Source: Flavobacterium sp. (GTDB taxonomy: Bacteria; Bacteroidota; Bacteroidia; Flavobacteriales; Flavobacteriaceae). Taken from it: a stretch of 64,000 bases of DNA. A program made the translations under genes and the position numbers. The stretch lies in assembly GCF_017744675.1 (NCBI RefSeq), contig NZ_JAGIAV010000001.1, forward strand, positions 866,151-930,150, in the 5' to 3' direction. Below the pieces are notes generated by a model. The model saw only the letters and a program-made list of their open reading frames with translations, was not told the origin of the DNA and did not search any database. Shown here piece after piece: positions 16,490-24,869 of the stretch (the stretch's first letter is position 1; each line of letters opens with the position of its first letter).

Positions 16490-18916
16490 TTATTCGTATT
16501 TTAGATATTTTAATACATCTATTTTGGTAACCTGAAACGCTTTTGTTAAAACAATCACAAGTGTTAAAAGCAAAAGAGAAATCAGGGCAATTATAAAAGG
16601 AACTGATGATATTCCTATTCTAAAAGCGAAATCTTCAAGCCATTTCTGTAATAATATGTAAGCAGGAACTATTCCGATTCCAAATCCTATAAAACAGAAA
16701 ACAATATATTGTTTCGAAAGTTCTTTTAAGAGTATATCTGTTTCAGCTCCTAAAGTTTTTCTAATGGCGATTTCTTTCAATCTTCTCTCCATCGAAAATG
16801 ATGCCAAAGCGAATAATCCGAAGATTGCAATTATAATTACAACCAGATTTAAGATAAAAAACAGGTTTTTTTGCTTTACTTGCTCTGCATAAGTCTTAGC
16901 AAATCCTTTGTCAACAAATTCATAGTCAAATGGATAGTCTGGATTTACGTTTTTCTCCCAATATAATTTCAATTTTTCTAACGTTTCTGTTAAATTATTT
17001 GGAGAAACCTTTACCAATACATGATTAAAGTTATTCCATTTCAAAGTTTTTAAGTTGATGAAAACCATCGGAGGGACTTTATCTTGCAATCCAGTGATGT
17101 TAAAATCTTTTACGACACCCACAATTTTGAATTTCAGATCTCCTTTTTCATTTCCCCATCCTGATGTTATAATCGTGTTTATTGGATCTTTAATATTAAG
17201 GGCTTTCACCAATGTTTCGTTCATAAGCATTCCACTTATCGTATCTGAAGCATATTTAGGAGATAAATCGCGTCCTTTTACAATTTTGATTTTCATCATA
17301 TCTAAGAAACCAAAATCCATTTCTACATTTCTTGGCTGTACAAAAATGCCATTGTGTTTAAAACCAGAACTAGAATTGGTACTTCCTCCAAATGACCCTG
17401 CAAAAGCAGAAATGTCTAAAACTCCAGGTATTTTTTTAATTTCCTGTTTTGCGCTTAAATATTGGTCTGTTCGTTTAAGTCTATCTAAGCTATTAAAGGG
17501 AATTGAAATTACTTGATCTCCGTTGAAACCCAAATCTTTCTCCATCATATAATTAACCTGAGAATTGACAATTAATGCGCCAATAATAAAGAATGCTGCA
17601 ATACCAAATTGGAAAATAAGCATTGAATTTCGAATCCAGATGCCACTTTTACTTCTAGAAAAATTACCTTTTAAAACTTTTAGAGTCTCAAAGTTTGAAA
17701 TATAAATGGCAGGGAAAATACCCGCAAAAATGATTACTAATCCAAATATTAAAATAAGCTGCAGGTAGAATTCACTGCCATTTATAGTTAGTGTTTTGTT
17801 CAGGAAGTTGTTGTAGTAAGGCAATGAAAGCTCAACAATAGCCAAAGCAAATAAAATAGCCAAGGTTACAATTATCGCAGTTTCAAAAATAAACTGAGCA
17901 ATAATCTGGTTTTTAGAGGCGCCTACGATTTTGCGAACTCCAACTTCTTTGGCGCGTTTTATTGCCGATGCAGTTGCTAAATTAATATAGTTTACCAATG
18001 ATAAAACTAAAATCAAAAGAGATAAACCTGCCATGATGTAAAGTAACTTTAAATTGCCATAACCTTCAGGAAAGTTTTTTCCTCCTGAACTTTTTGTACC
18101 GTGCAAACGAGATGTTTTCAGTTGGTCTATAATTACTTTTACTTCACCATTTTCTTTAATATATTGTTCGACAGTTTGTCCGCTTTCTTTAGCATCTTTT
18201 ACTGTTCTATTTACATAAACTACATTCTGCATTTTCTTTAAAACAAGAGCAGGATCTACACCTTTTTTAATTTTGACCATTAAGCCATAATTAAAATTTC
18301 CCCAGCTGTTTAGATCGCCCTCTCTTTTTACACCGCTAAAAACATAAGTTGGCTCAATAGATGAAGGCTTAATTAAACGATAAACCGACTTAACAGTATA
18401 GATGTTGTTTTTGTATGAAATAGATTTTCCAATAGGATCTTCGTTCTTAAAAAGCAAATCGGCTTGTTCGCTAGAAATAGCAACGCTGCTTTTTTCTTTT
18501 AAGATATTCTGTTTAGCGCCTTTCACGATTTCGAAAGGGAAAAAATCAAAGAAATTTTCATCAGAAACCATGATGTTTTTGGTCAACAGTTTTTGATCTT
18601 TATATTTGATAACTTCTTGGTCGTACCAGTTGTTCATTATGCAGATTTCTTCAATTTCTGGAATGCTGGCTTTGCAAGTTTCTCCAAACGGAATCGAGTT
18701 GGAAGCCCAAATATCTCCAGAACCAATTTTATTAAGAACCAAATAAGAGTTCTCTTTTTCAGGATTCCATTGATCGTAAGCATTTTCATTGTTCCAGTAA
18801 AGAATCGCGAAAATAACCGAAGCAATTCCGATGCTTAATCCTAAAACATTTAAAAACGAAAACAGTTTGTTTTGTCTTAAATGGTATATAAATATTTTAA
18901 ACCAGTTAAAAATCAT
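16490..18916 (-). CDS. MacB-like ABC transporter permease (FtsX type)
   Basis: 808 residues, the length of the two-FtsX-domain permeases common in Bacteroidetes. An N-terminal TM (about 20-42) leads to a large MacB periplasmic core domain. An FtsX block follows (three TMs, about 290-410, with KRAKEVGVRKIVGASKNQII). A second TM and periplasmic core come next, and a final FtsX block contains RRLKEIAIRKTLGAETDILL (about 715-734). It lacks its own ATPase, which is encoded 130 bases upstream. Together with the adaptor gene it forms an efflux operon read right to left and likely driven by the sigma-54-type promoter at 21176-21191. The substrate (drug, lipid or peptide) is unknown. Confidence 0.93.
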   Translation of the reverse strand: MIFNWFKIFIYHLRQNKLFSFLNVLGLSIGIASVIFAILYWNNENAYDQWNPEKENSYLVLNKIGSGDIWASNSIPFGETCKASIPEIEEICIMNNWYDQEVIKYKDQKLLTKNIMVSDENFFDFFPFEIVKGAKQNILKEKSSVAISSEQADLLFKNEDPIGKSISYKNNIYTVKSVYRLIKPSSIEPTYVFSGVKREGDLNSWGNFNYGLMVKIKKGVDPALVLKKMQNVVYVNRTVKDAKESGQTVEQYIKENGEVKVIIDQLKTSRLHGTKSSGGKNFPEGYGNLKLLYIMAGLSLLILVLSLVNYINLATASAIKRAKEVGVRKIVGASKNQIIAQFIFETAIIVTLAILFALAIVELSLPYYNNFLNKTLTINGSEFYLQLILIFGLVIIFAGIFPAIYISNFETLKVLKGNFSRSKSGIWIRNSMLIFQFGIAAFFIIGALIVNSQVNYMMEKDLGFNGDQVISIPFNSLDRLKRTDQYLSAKQEIKKIPGVLDISAFAGSFGGSTNSSSGFKHNGIFVQPRNVEMDFGFLDMMKIKIVKGRDLSPKYASDTISGMLMNETLVKALNIKDPINTIITSGWGNEKGDLKFKIVGVVKDFNITGLQDKVPPMVFINLKTLKWNNFNHVLVKVSPNNLTETLEKLKLYWEKNVNPDYPFDYEFVDKGFAKTYAEQVKQKNLFFILNLVVIIIAIFGLFALASFSMERRLKEIAIRKTLGAETDILLKELSKQYIVFCFIGFGIGIVPAYILLQKWLEDFAFRIGISSVPFIIALISLLLLTLVIVLTKAFQVTKIDVLKYLKYE

Positions 18917-19046
18917 TTTGATTATATTTTTATAGTTGATATGGCTGTTTTGTAAAACCTTTCGGTCTTAGATCATGGTAAATATTTTGCACACTAATTC
19001 AACCAGAACTACAAGTGCAGTAATAATAATTTTAATCATCGTTTTA

Positions 19047-19754
19047 TTATTTAGCGTCCATAAAAACATCAACATTGCGTTGATTTAATTTCTCAGAAAA
19101 TATAACTCCGTCTTTCATATGAATGGTTCTTTGCGAAAAAGAAGCATCGTAATCAGAGTGGGTAACCATCAAAATAGTAGCGCCTTTAGCATGCAGATCG
19201 GTTAAGAGTTCCATTACTTCATTACCGTTTTTACTGTCTAAGTTTCCTGTTGGCTCATCGGCCAAAATAATTTTCGGGTCGTTTACCAAAGCTCTTGCAA
19301 CGGCAACTCTCTGCTGCTGTCCTCCAGAAAGCTGTTGCGGAAAATGTTTCAAACGATGAGAGATATTTAGTTTTTCAGCAATTGCCTCAATTTTCTGTTT
19401 TCTTTCAGAAGCTTTTACATTATTATAAAGCAAAGGCAATTCGATATTGTCGTAAACAGAAAGCTCATCAATTAAGTTGAAATTCTGAAATATGAAACCA
19501 ATGTTTTCTTTTCGCACTTTTGATCTTCCTTTTTCCTTTAGACCAATCATTTCTTGATCTAACAGTTTGTAGCTTCCGCTGCTTCCACTGTCCAAAAGAC
19601 CAATGATATTCAGTAAAGTCGATTTTCCACAGCCCGAAGGCCCCATGATAGTTAGAAAATCTCCTTTTTTTATTTCTAAATTGATACCGCTCAATGCAGC
19701 AGTTTCTATTTCTTCTGTTCTAAAAACTTTGGTTAAATTCTGAATTGTGATCAT
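19047..19754 (-). CDS. MacB/LolD-type ABC transporter ATPase
   Basis: 235 residues, the normal size. Walker A is GPSGCGKSTLLN (about 39-50), the signature LSGGQQQRVAVARALV, Walker B IILADEPTGNLDS and the switch histidine in MVTHS. It belongs to the LolD/FtsE/MacB group that powers FtsX-type permeases from the cytoplasmic side. It lies between the adaptor gene upstream and the permease gene downstream on the same strand and is evidently their energy subunit. A run of 'tttcaagt' repeats separates it from the adaptor gene. Confidence 0.96.
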   Translation of the reverse strand: MITIQNLTKVFRTEEIETAALSGINLEIKKGDFLTIMGPSGCGKSTLLNIIGLLDSGSSGSYKLLDQEMIGLKEKGRSKVRKENIGFIFQNFNLIDELSVYDNIELPLLYNNVKASERKQKIEAIAEKLNISHRLKHFPQQLSGGQQQRVAVARALVNDPKIILADEPTGNLDSKNGNEVMELLTDLHAKGATILMVTHSDYDASFSQRTIHMKDGVIFSEKLNQRNVDVFMDAK

Positions 19755-19826
19755 AATTTTTTAAGGTTTTGAAATGTTATTAAATTCGTTTTTTGATTGA
19801 TGATTGAAATGATGATTTTATTTTTT

Positions 19827-19902
19827 TGTTTCAAGTTTCAGGTTTCAAGTTCCAAGTTTTAAGTTTCAAGTTAACGCAACGAATCAACTTGAAACCTGAA
19901 AC
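19827..19902. repeat. 'ttcaagtttcaggtttcaag' repeat with inverted end inside the efflux operon
   Basis: Direct units 'tttcaagtttcaggtttcaa', 'gttccaagttttaagtttca' run to about 19870. An inverted copy, 'aacttgaaacctgaaac', follows at 19886-19902 and abuts the stop codon of the adaptor gene. A shorter relative lies near 43315-43342. It could form a hairpin between the first and second gene of the operon. Confidence 0.65.
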
Positions 19903-21146
19903 TATTCCTTATTAAGCGAAAGCTCTTCAATGTCTTTATAGTCGGTATAAGAAGAAGTGACTACAGATTCGCCTTCTTTTAAACCTTCTAGAACTTCATA
20001 ATAAGAAGGATTTTCTCGTCCTAATTTGATATTTCTTCTTACAGCTTTATTTCCGTTGACAACAAAAATCCATTTTCCTGCAGCTTCCTGATTAAAAGCA
20101 CCTCTCGGAATTACTAGGGTTTTGTTCTTTTCAGATAAAATTAGTTTTACTCCGAAGCTAAGTCCGTCCTGAAGAGCAATTTTTTCTTTAGAAGCAAAAG
20201 CCAATTCTACAGTAAAACGTCCGCCTTTTACTTCTGGAATTACTTTGGTAACGATAACTTCAAGATTTTTGCCCTTAAATTCTACTTGACCTTTCAAACC
20301 TTCTCTCACTTTTTCCAAGTAAAACTCATCCACGTCTGCAGTCAGTTTATATCCTTTATTAGCGTCGATTTTTCCAATGCTTGCTCCAGCCTGAAAAGTC
20401 TTCCCTAAAACAGGTTCAAAAGAAGTCAATCGGCCCGTTTCTGGAGCTGTAATCAAGAAGTTCTTTTTATTGTTTCTAAGAATATCCAAACTCTTTTCCA
20501 TGGTCTGGATCGAACGGTTTATTTGTGAAATCTGAACCTGATTGCTTTGTTTTTCTTTTTGAATGCTTTGTTGGATCGTTCTTTTGCGCTCTTCTTGAAA
20601 ACGAAGACTTTCCTTAAAAGTATTCCAGTCATTTTTAGAAATAACATCTTTTTCGTAAAGCTTAGAATTCATATCGTACAATCTTTTAGCATCGTTGTAA
20701 TCATGCTCGATCAAAACCAAATCCTTGTTTAAGGTTAATTCTTGATTTCTGATGTTCAGTTTTCCTGTATTCAAATTGTTGATTTGCTCAATTATAGCTG
20801 TTTCTTGAGTTAAGTAGTTCAATTCTGTATTGGGGTTGTACAAACGAGCCAGCGATTGTCCTTTCGTCACCATTGCGCCGTTTTCTACAAAAATCTCTTT
20901 TACAGATCCGCCTTCGGTAACATTTACCAGCATAACATTTAGAGGTTCTACTTTTGCTTGGAAAACCACGAAATCTTCAAAAAAAGCTTTTTCTGCTTTC
21001 TGAATTACCAATTCATCTGCTTTTACGTTTAAAGTTCTTTTGGTATTAAAAGCAAAAACCGAGATGGTAACCAAAACTAAAAAAACAGCAATTGCTATTG
21101 CGAGATATCTAAATTTTTTATTTTTACGAGGAATTACCGTGTCCAT
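19902..21146 (-). CDS. MacA/HlyD-like periplasmic adaptor of the efflux pump
   Basis: 414 residues from the ATG at 21146 (Met-Asp-Thr-Val-Ile-Pro-Arg-Lys). A further upstream ATG would add nine residues and place the start closer to the promoter. One N-terminal TM (about 15-32), a biotinyl-lipoyl-like domain, a long coiled-coil hairpin (about 95-215, rich in Gln, Lys and Glu) and beta-barrel domains follow, as in MacA-type membrane fusion proteins. It is the first gene of the operon and links the ABC permease to an outer-membrane exit duct. No TolC gene is adjacent; one is at 39.2 kb. Confidence 0.92.
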   Translation of the reverse strand: MDTVIPRKNKKFRYLAIAIAVFLVLVTISVFAFNTKRTLNVKADELVIQKAEKAFFEDFVVFQAKVEPLNVMLVNVTEGGSVKEIFVENGAMVTKGQSLARLYNPNTELNYLTQETAIIEQINNLNTGKLNIRNQELTLNKDLVLIEHDYNDAKRLYDMNSKLYEKDVISKNDWNTFKESLRFQEERKRTIQQSIQKEKQSNQVQISQINRSIQTMEKSLDILRNNKKNFLITAPETGRLTSFEPVLGKTFQAGASIGKIDANKGYKLTADVDEFYLEKVREGLKGQVEFKGKNLEVIVTKVIPEVKGGRFTVELAFASKEKIALQDGLSFGVKLILSEKNKTLVIPRGAFNQEAAGKWIFVVNGNKAVRRNIKLGRENPSYYEVLEGLKEGESVVTSSYTDYKDIEELSLNKE

Positions 21147-21175
21147 TTTATTTAATATTTTACTGATAATCAATA

Positions 21176-21191
21176 GGTAAATACTGTGCCA
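21176..21191 (-). promoter_or_regulatory. Sigma-54-type -24/-12 promoter of the efflux operon
   Basis: On the minus strand the sequence reads TGGCAC-N5-TTACC, against the sigma-54 consensus TGGCAC-N5-TTGCW. The -24 block is perfect and the -12 block has one change. The position, 30 bases before the adaptor start codon, is right for a promoter. An NtrC-type activator gene starts 115 bases away on the other strand, which strongly supports the reading. Confidence 0.75.
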
Positions 21192-21255
21192 TAAAATTTA
21201 TTATTTGTAAAGCACTGATTTTAAAAGGGCTCTAAAAACCACCTCAAAAACGAAG

Positions 21256-21292
21256 TGTTCGATAATGAACAGTTGACCGTTCGGAAGCGGAC
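21256..21292. promoter_or_regulatory. Putative activator-binding sites upstream of the sigma-54 promoter
   Basis: TGTTC-N6-GAACA (21256-21271) is a perfect inverted repeat. A second, imperfect dyad with 'gaccgttcggaagcggac' follows at 21275-21292. They lie 65-100 bases upstream of the efflux promoter, the usual place for NtrC-type enhancer sites, and just in front of the regulator gene itself, so they may also allow autoregulation. Confidence 0.6.
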
Positions 21293-21306
21293 AGAAAAAA
21301 CGCCAC

Positions 21307-22656
21307 ATGAGAAAAAAACAAGCTCAAATATTAGTTGTCGACGATCAGGAAGAAATTCTTTTTTCTGCAAAAATGATTCTCAAAAAGCATTTCGAGACGA
21401 TTTTTACAACTAATAGTCCCAAAAAAATCATTTCAATTTTAAGCGAAAATGACATAAATGTGGTTTTGCTGGATATGAATTACCGAATTGGTTTTGAAGA
21501 TGGGCGAGAAGGAATTCATTGGCTAAAAGAAATCAAAACGCTTTCTTCAAACACTATTGTGATTTTAATGACGGCTTTTGGGAAAATTGAAACTGCTGTA
21601 GAAGGCATTAAAATTGGAGCTTTTGATTATGTTCTAAAACCTTGGAATAACGAAAAACTGCTTGAAACTATTGATAAAGCAGTTGCAGAAAGTAGAAAAA
21701 ATACTAAAAAGCCAGCTGACAAAGCTGAAAAAACCGAAAAGAAATATTTCGTTGGAACTTCAGCCAAAATAAAGCAAGCGTATTCTATTGCCGAAAAAGT
21801 GGCCCGAACCGATGCCAATGTTTTGATTTTGGGTGAAAACGGAACAGGAAAATATGTTTTTGCCGAATACATTCATCAGCATTCTGAACGAAAAAATCAG
21901 CCTTTTGTGCATGTAGATTTAGGTTCTTTGAGCGATAATCTGTTTGAAAGCGAACTTTTTGGTTATGCCAAAGGCGCTTTTACCGATGCCAAAATCGATA
22001 CTCCAGGCCGTTTTGAAAACGCATCGAACGGAACTATTTTCTTAGACGAAATTGGGAATATTCCGTTGCATCTTCAGGCAAAATTGCTTCATGTTTTGCA
22101 AACCAAAACCGTAACTCGTTTAGGCGAAAGCAAACCAAGACCGCTGAATGTGCGTGTTATTGCGGCGACAAACAGCGATATTAAAACGGAGGTAAAGAAC
22201 AAAACTTTCCGTGAAGATTTACTTTATAGAATCAATACAATGGAAATTAATCTGCCGTCTTTGCGAGAAAGAAAAGATGATATTGTACCAATGGCAAACT
22301 TTATCTTGGAGCAAATTGCCGAAAAATACAATCAGGATAATTGGCGATTTGAAGATAATGCGGCATCTTATTTAGAAAGATATCCATGGAAAGGAAATGT
22401 TCGTGAAATGGAGAATAAAATAGAACGCGCTTTGATTCTGGCAGAAAACAGCACCATTTCTGTAATGGATTTGGATATTCTAGATTTTGAAGAAATTCAG
22501 GAAAATGATGAAAATCCGTTATCTGAAATGGAAAAAGGAGCGATTGAAAAAGCACTTTTTAAACATAACGGAAATATCAGCAAAACCGCTGAAGAATTAG
22601 GGTTGTCACGCGCTGCGCTTTATAGAAGAATTGAAAAATACGATTTAAAGAATTAA
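21307..22656 (+). CDS. NtrC-family sigma-54-dependent response regulator
   Basis: 449 residues in three domains. The receiver domain (about 5-125) has acidic DD residues near 12-13 and the phospho-acceptor Asp56 in VVLLDMNYR. The AAA+ domain (about 145-385) has Walker A GENGTGKY, the sigma-54 contact loop GAFTDA (canonical GAFTGA) and Walker B FLDEIG. A Fis-type helix-turn-helix (about 410-449) carries SKTAEELGLSRAALYRRI. It should activate sigma-54 promoters when phosphorylated. It diverges from the efflux operon whose promoter has a -24/-12 sequence and is followed by its likely histidine kinase. Confidence 0.96.
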   Translation: MRKKQAQILVVDDQEEILFSAKMILKKHFETIFTTNSPKKIISILSENDINVVLLDMNYRIGFEDGREGIHWLKEIKTLSSNTIVILMTAFGKIETAVEGIKIGAFDYVLKPWNNEKLLETIDKAVAESRKNTKKPADKAEKTEKKYFVGTSAKIKQAYSIAEKVARTDANVLILGENGTGKYVFAEYIHQHSERKNQPFVHVDLGSLSDNLFESELFGYAKGAFTDAKIDTPGRFENASNGTIFLDEIGNIPLHLQAKLLHVLQTKTVTRLGESKPRPLNVRVIAATNSDIKTEVKNKTFREDLLYRINTMEINLPSLRERKDDIVPMANFILEQIAEKYNQDNWRFEDNAASYLERYPWKGNVREMENKIERALILAENSTISVMDLDILDFEEIQENDENPLSEMEKGAIEKALFKHNGNISKTAEELGLSRAALYRRIEKYDLKN

Positions 22657-22666
22657 AGAAAATAAG

Positions 22667-22793
22667 TTGCGTCCAGCTTTAGCTGGATGTCAATAATAAG
22701 TAAAGATTTCAGGCTTTAGCCAAACCTAAACATTTGGCTAAAGCCCATTTCTATAAATAATTTTATCTCTCCAGCTAAAGCTAGAGGCAATTC
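22667..22793. repeat. Composite CCAGCTTTAGCTGG repeat between regulator and kinase genes
   Basis: The outer arms 'gtccagctttagctggat' and 'ctccagctaaagctagag' are each self-palindromic and face each other. The inner arms 'ggctttagccaaa' and 'tttggctaaagcc' form another stem. The same two-level layout is found at 53.6-53.73 kb and, truncated, at 46.41 kb. It fills the gap between two genes likely to be co-transcribed. Confidence 0.75.
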
Positions 22794-22803
22794 AAACAAA
22801 ATA

Positions 22804-24129
22804 ATGAAGAGTTGGAAATTTTATAACGCGTTGTTTGTTAGGGTCGTTTTTGTAATGGCTCTTTCCCTCTGCAGTGCTTTATTATTTTATAAAGGATTTC
22901 GATTTAATGCTTTATTAGTTGGAGTCTTTGTGTTGATTTTTCTTTTCGAAATGTATTTTTTTGTCAAAAACCAATTGCTGTTTTATGATAAAACCATAAA
23001 TTCCATTCTGCATGACGACTTTTCGACTCATTTTCCAGAAGAATATAAAAAAGACAATTTCAATAGTTTGTATCTTTTATACAATGCTTTAAAGGTTCAG
23101 AAACAGGAACAAATTTCCAAAGAATTGATTTATCGTTCGATTTTGAACAGTATTGATACAGCTGCTTTAATCTTAGAAAAAGAAAATGATGATTGGTCAA
23201 TTTTTATAATGAACGATTGTTTTTCGAATCTGTTTAAAGTGCCGAAAGTAAGCCATTGGAAATACCTTAAAAACTATCTTCCTGCACTTTGCACTGAAAT
23301 AGAAAATGTAGATTTTGGCGAACTGAAAACAGCAATTTCAATTAAAATTGAAGATCAGGATTTACAGACTTTTATGCTTCAGACTTCTCGCACGCAGACT
23401 TACAACAAGGAATATTTTATTATTCTTTTGGATAGTATTCAGCGTGTTATTGAGAAAAAAGAAAAAGAAGCCTGGATAAATCTAATGAAGATTATCTCGC
23501 ACGAATTAATGAATTCGCTAACGCCAATTCGTGCGCTTTCGCAGAATTTGCTTCAAATTGTAGATCAAGAAGAACTGGAAGATGATGATTTTGAAGACAT
23601 CAAAAGCAGTATTTCTACCATCATTAACAGAAGCGATCATTTACAGTTTTTTGTAGAGAATTATCGAAAACTAGCAATGCTTCCAACGCCAAACAAACAA
23701 GCGACGCCAATAAACGCTTTGTTTGAAGATTGTTTGCGTATTATGAGTCCGATTTTGAAAGATGAGGGAATTGAGTTAATCAATGAAATTCATAGTTCTC
23801 GTTCGATTTTGATTGATAAAAATCAGATGGAACAAGTGATTATCAATTTGATTACCAATAGTATTCATGCTTTAAAAGAAAAAGAAGAAAAGAAACTAAT
23901 TATTTCGAGCTATACCGAAAACAATCGCTTTTTTATTGTGATTTCAGACAACGGAAAGGGAGTAGATGCTGAAATTAGAGATAAAGTTTTCCTTCCGTTT
24001 TTCACGACAAGAAAAGATGGCGCTGGAATCGGATTAACGCTTTCCAAAAATATTATTGAAGCTCACGGAGGTTATTTAAGTTACCAAACCGACGAAGATC
24101 AAACGAGTTTTGTTATTTGCTTGATCTAA
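22804..24129 (+). CDS. Membrane sensor histidine kinase
   Basis: 441 residues. Two N-terminal TMs (about 12-30 and 35-53) enclose almost no periplasmic loop, so the stimulus may be membrane-borne or cytoplasmic. A PAS-like segment (about 100-215) is followed by the H-box IISHELMNSLTPI with His233 and an ATPase domain with N-box INLITNSIHAL, G1 DNGKGVD and G2 GAGIGLTLS. It is the probable partner of the NtrC-type regulator 148 bases upstream. The pair likely senses envelope stress or a compound expelled by the adjacent pump, which is inference from context. Confidence 0.93.
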   Translation: MKSWKFYNALFVRVVFVMALSLCSALLFYKGFRFNALLVGVFVLIFLFEMYFFVKNQLLFYDKTINSILHDDFSTHFPEEYKKDNFNSLYLLYNALKVQKQEQISKELIYRSILNSIDTAALILEKENDDWSIFIMNDCFSNLFKVPKVSHWKYLKNYLPALCTEIENVDFGELKTAISIKIEDQDLQTFMLQTSRTQTYNKEYFIILLDSIQRVIEKKEKEAWINLMKIISHELMNSLTPIRALSQNLLQIVDQEELEDDDFEDIKSSISTIINRSDHLQFFVENYRKLAMLPTPNKQATPINALFEDCLRIMSPILKDEGIELINEIHSSRSILIDKNQMEQVIINLITNSIHALKEKEEKKLIISSYTENNRFFIVISDNGKGVDAEIRDKVFLPFFTTRKDGAGIGLTLSKNIIEAHGGYLSYQTDEDQTSFVICLI

Positions 24130-24137
24130 AAAATGAA

Positions 24138-24463
24138 CCATATAAGTGATATAAGTTCATTTAAAGTTTTACTTTGTTATTTAATCTCGCAAAGGCGCAA
24201 AGATTGTATTGTAGAGACGCACTGCAGTGCGTCTACGCAAAGAGAGCAAGTACTCTGAATGGTCTAATCTCGCAAAGACGCGAAGTCGCAAAGATTTTAT
24301 TGTAAAGGAACTGCAGTGCGTCTTTTTCTCTCGCAGATTTCGCAGATTCGGCAGATTTTTTCTAAATTATTTATACGATGGTAAATCTCCTAAATCTGCA
24401 AAATCTGCGGGAGAAAGTAAAATAATCAAGTCAAGCTAAAATGAACTTATATCACTTATATGG
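24138..24463. repeat. Facing pair C of the CCATATAAG family enclosing other repeats
   Basis: The left arm CCATATAAGTGATATAAG (24138-24155) and its exact complement (24446-24463) are 290 bases apart. The interior has 'cgcaaaggcgcaaag' units (24187-24300), two 'actgcagtgcgtct' copies, and a facing pair of 'ctctcgcagatttcgcagatt' / 'aatctgcaaaatctgcggga' (about 24331-24415). The right arm reads into the gene for the alkyltransferase-like protein and provides its stop codon. There is no gene inside. Confidence 0.8.
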
Positions 24464-24785
24464 TGGAAATTTCCGGCTGCCAGAAATGTTTTTCAAAATC
24501 GACAATCTGATTATTAACGACTTTAATGCCTTCATTCTCTAAAAGCTGTTGCATTAAATTAGTTCCGTCAAAATGATGTTTTCCTGTTAGAAGTCCTTTT
24601 TGGTTTACAACTCGGTGAGCGGGGATATCATCCATATTATGACAAGCGTTCATTGCCCAGCCTACCATTCTTGCAGAACGTGCAGCTCCCAAAGCTTTTG
24701 CAATAGCGCCATAAGAAGTTACTTTCCCAAACGGAATTTGTCTAGCGATTACATAAACCCTTTCGAAAAAATTTTCCTCAGCCAT
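24456..24785 (-). CDS. Alkyltransferase-like protein (MGMT family without active cysteine)
   Basis: A 109-residue protein of the O6-alkylguanine-DNA alkyltransferase fold. The helix-turn-helix region with GKVTSYGAIAKALG (about 20-33), the arginine finger in SARMVGWAMN and the block IPAHRVVNQKG are visible. Active MGMT proteins have PCHR; here it is PAHR (Ala56), so it cannot accept an alkyl group. Such alkyltransferase-like proteins bind alkylated DNA and flag it to nucleotide excision repair. The last codons and TAA stop lie within a CCATATAAG repeat arm, so the C-terminal tail was probably set by that repeat. It is probably the last gene of a minus-strand series after trmB and the LysE-type gene. 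Confidence 0.9.
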   Translation of the reverse strand: MAEENFFERVYVIARQIPFGKVTSYGAIAKALGAARSARMVGWAMNACHNMDDIPAHRVVNQKGLLTGKHHFDGTNLMQQLLENEGIKVVNNQIVDFEKHFWQPEISTI

Positions 24786-24869
24786 TAAAAAAATATTTTT
24801 ACCATTAAGAAATGAAGGTAATAAAGATAAAAACTTAATTTTTCTTAATTGCTTAATGGTTCGTTTTAT

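Noticed and set aside
24227..24439. Plus-strand frame of about 70 residues inside repeat pair C
   Set aside because: It is made entirely of 'gcaaag' and 'cgcagatt' repeat units and has no independent support.
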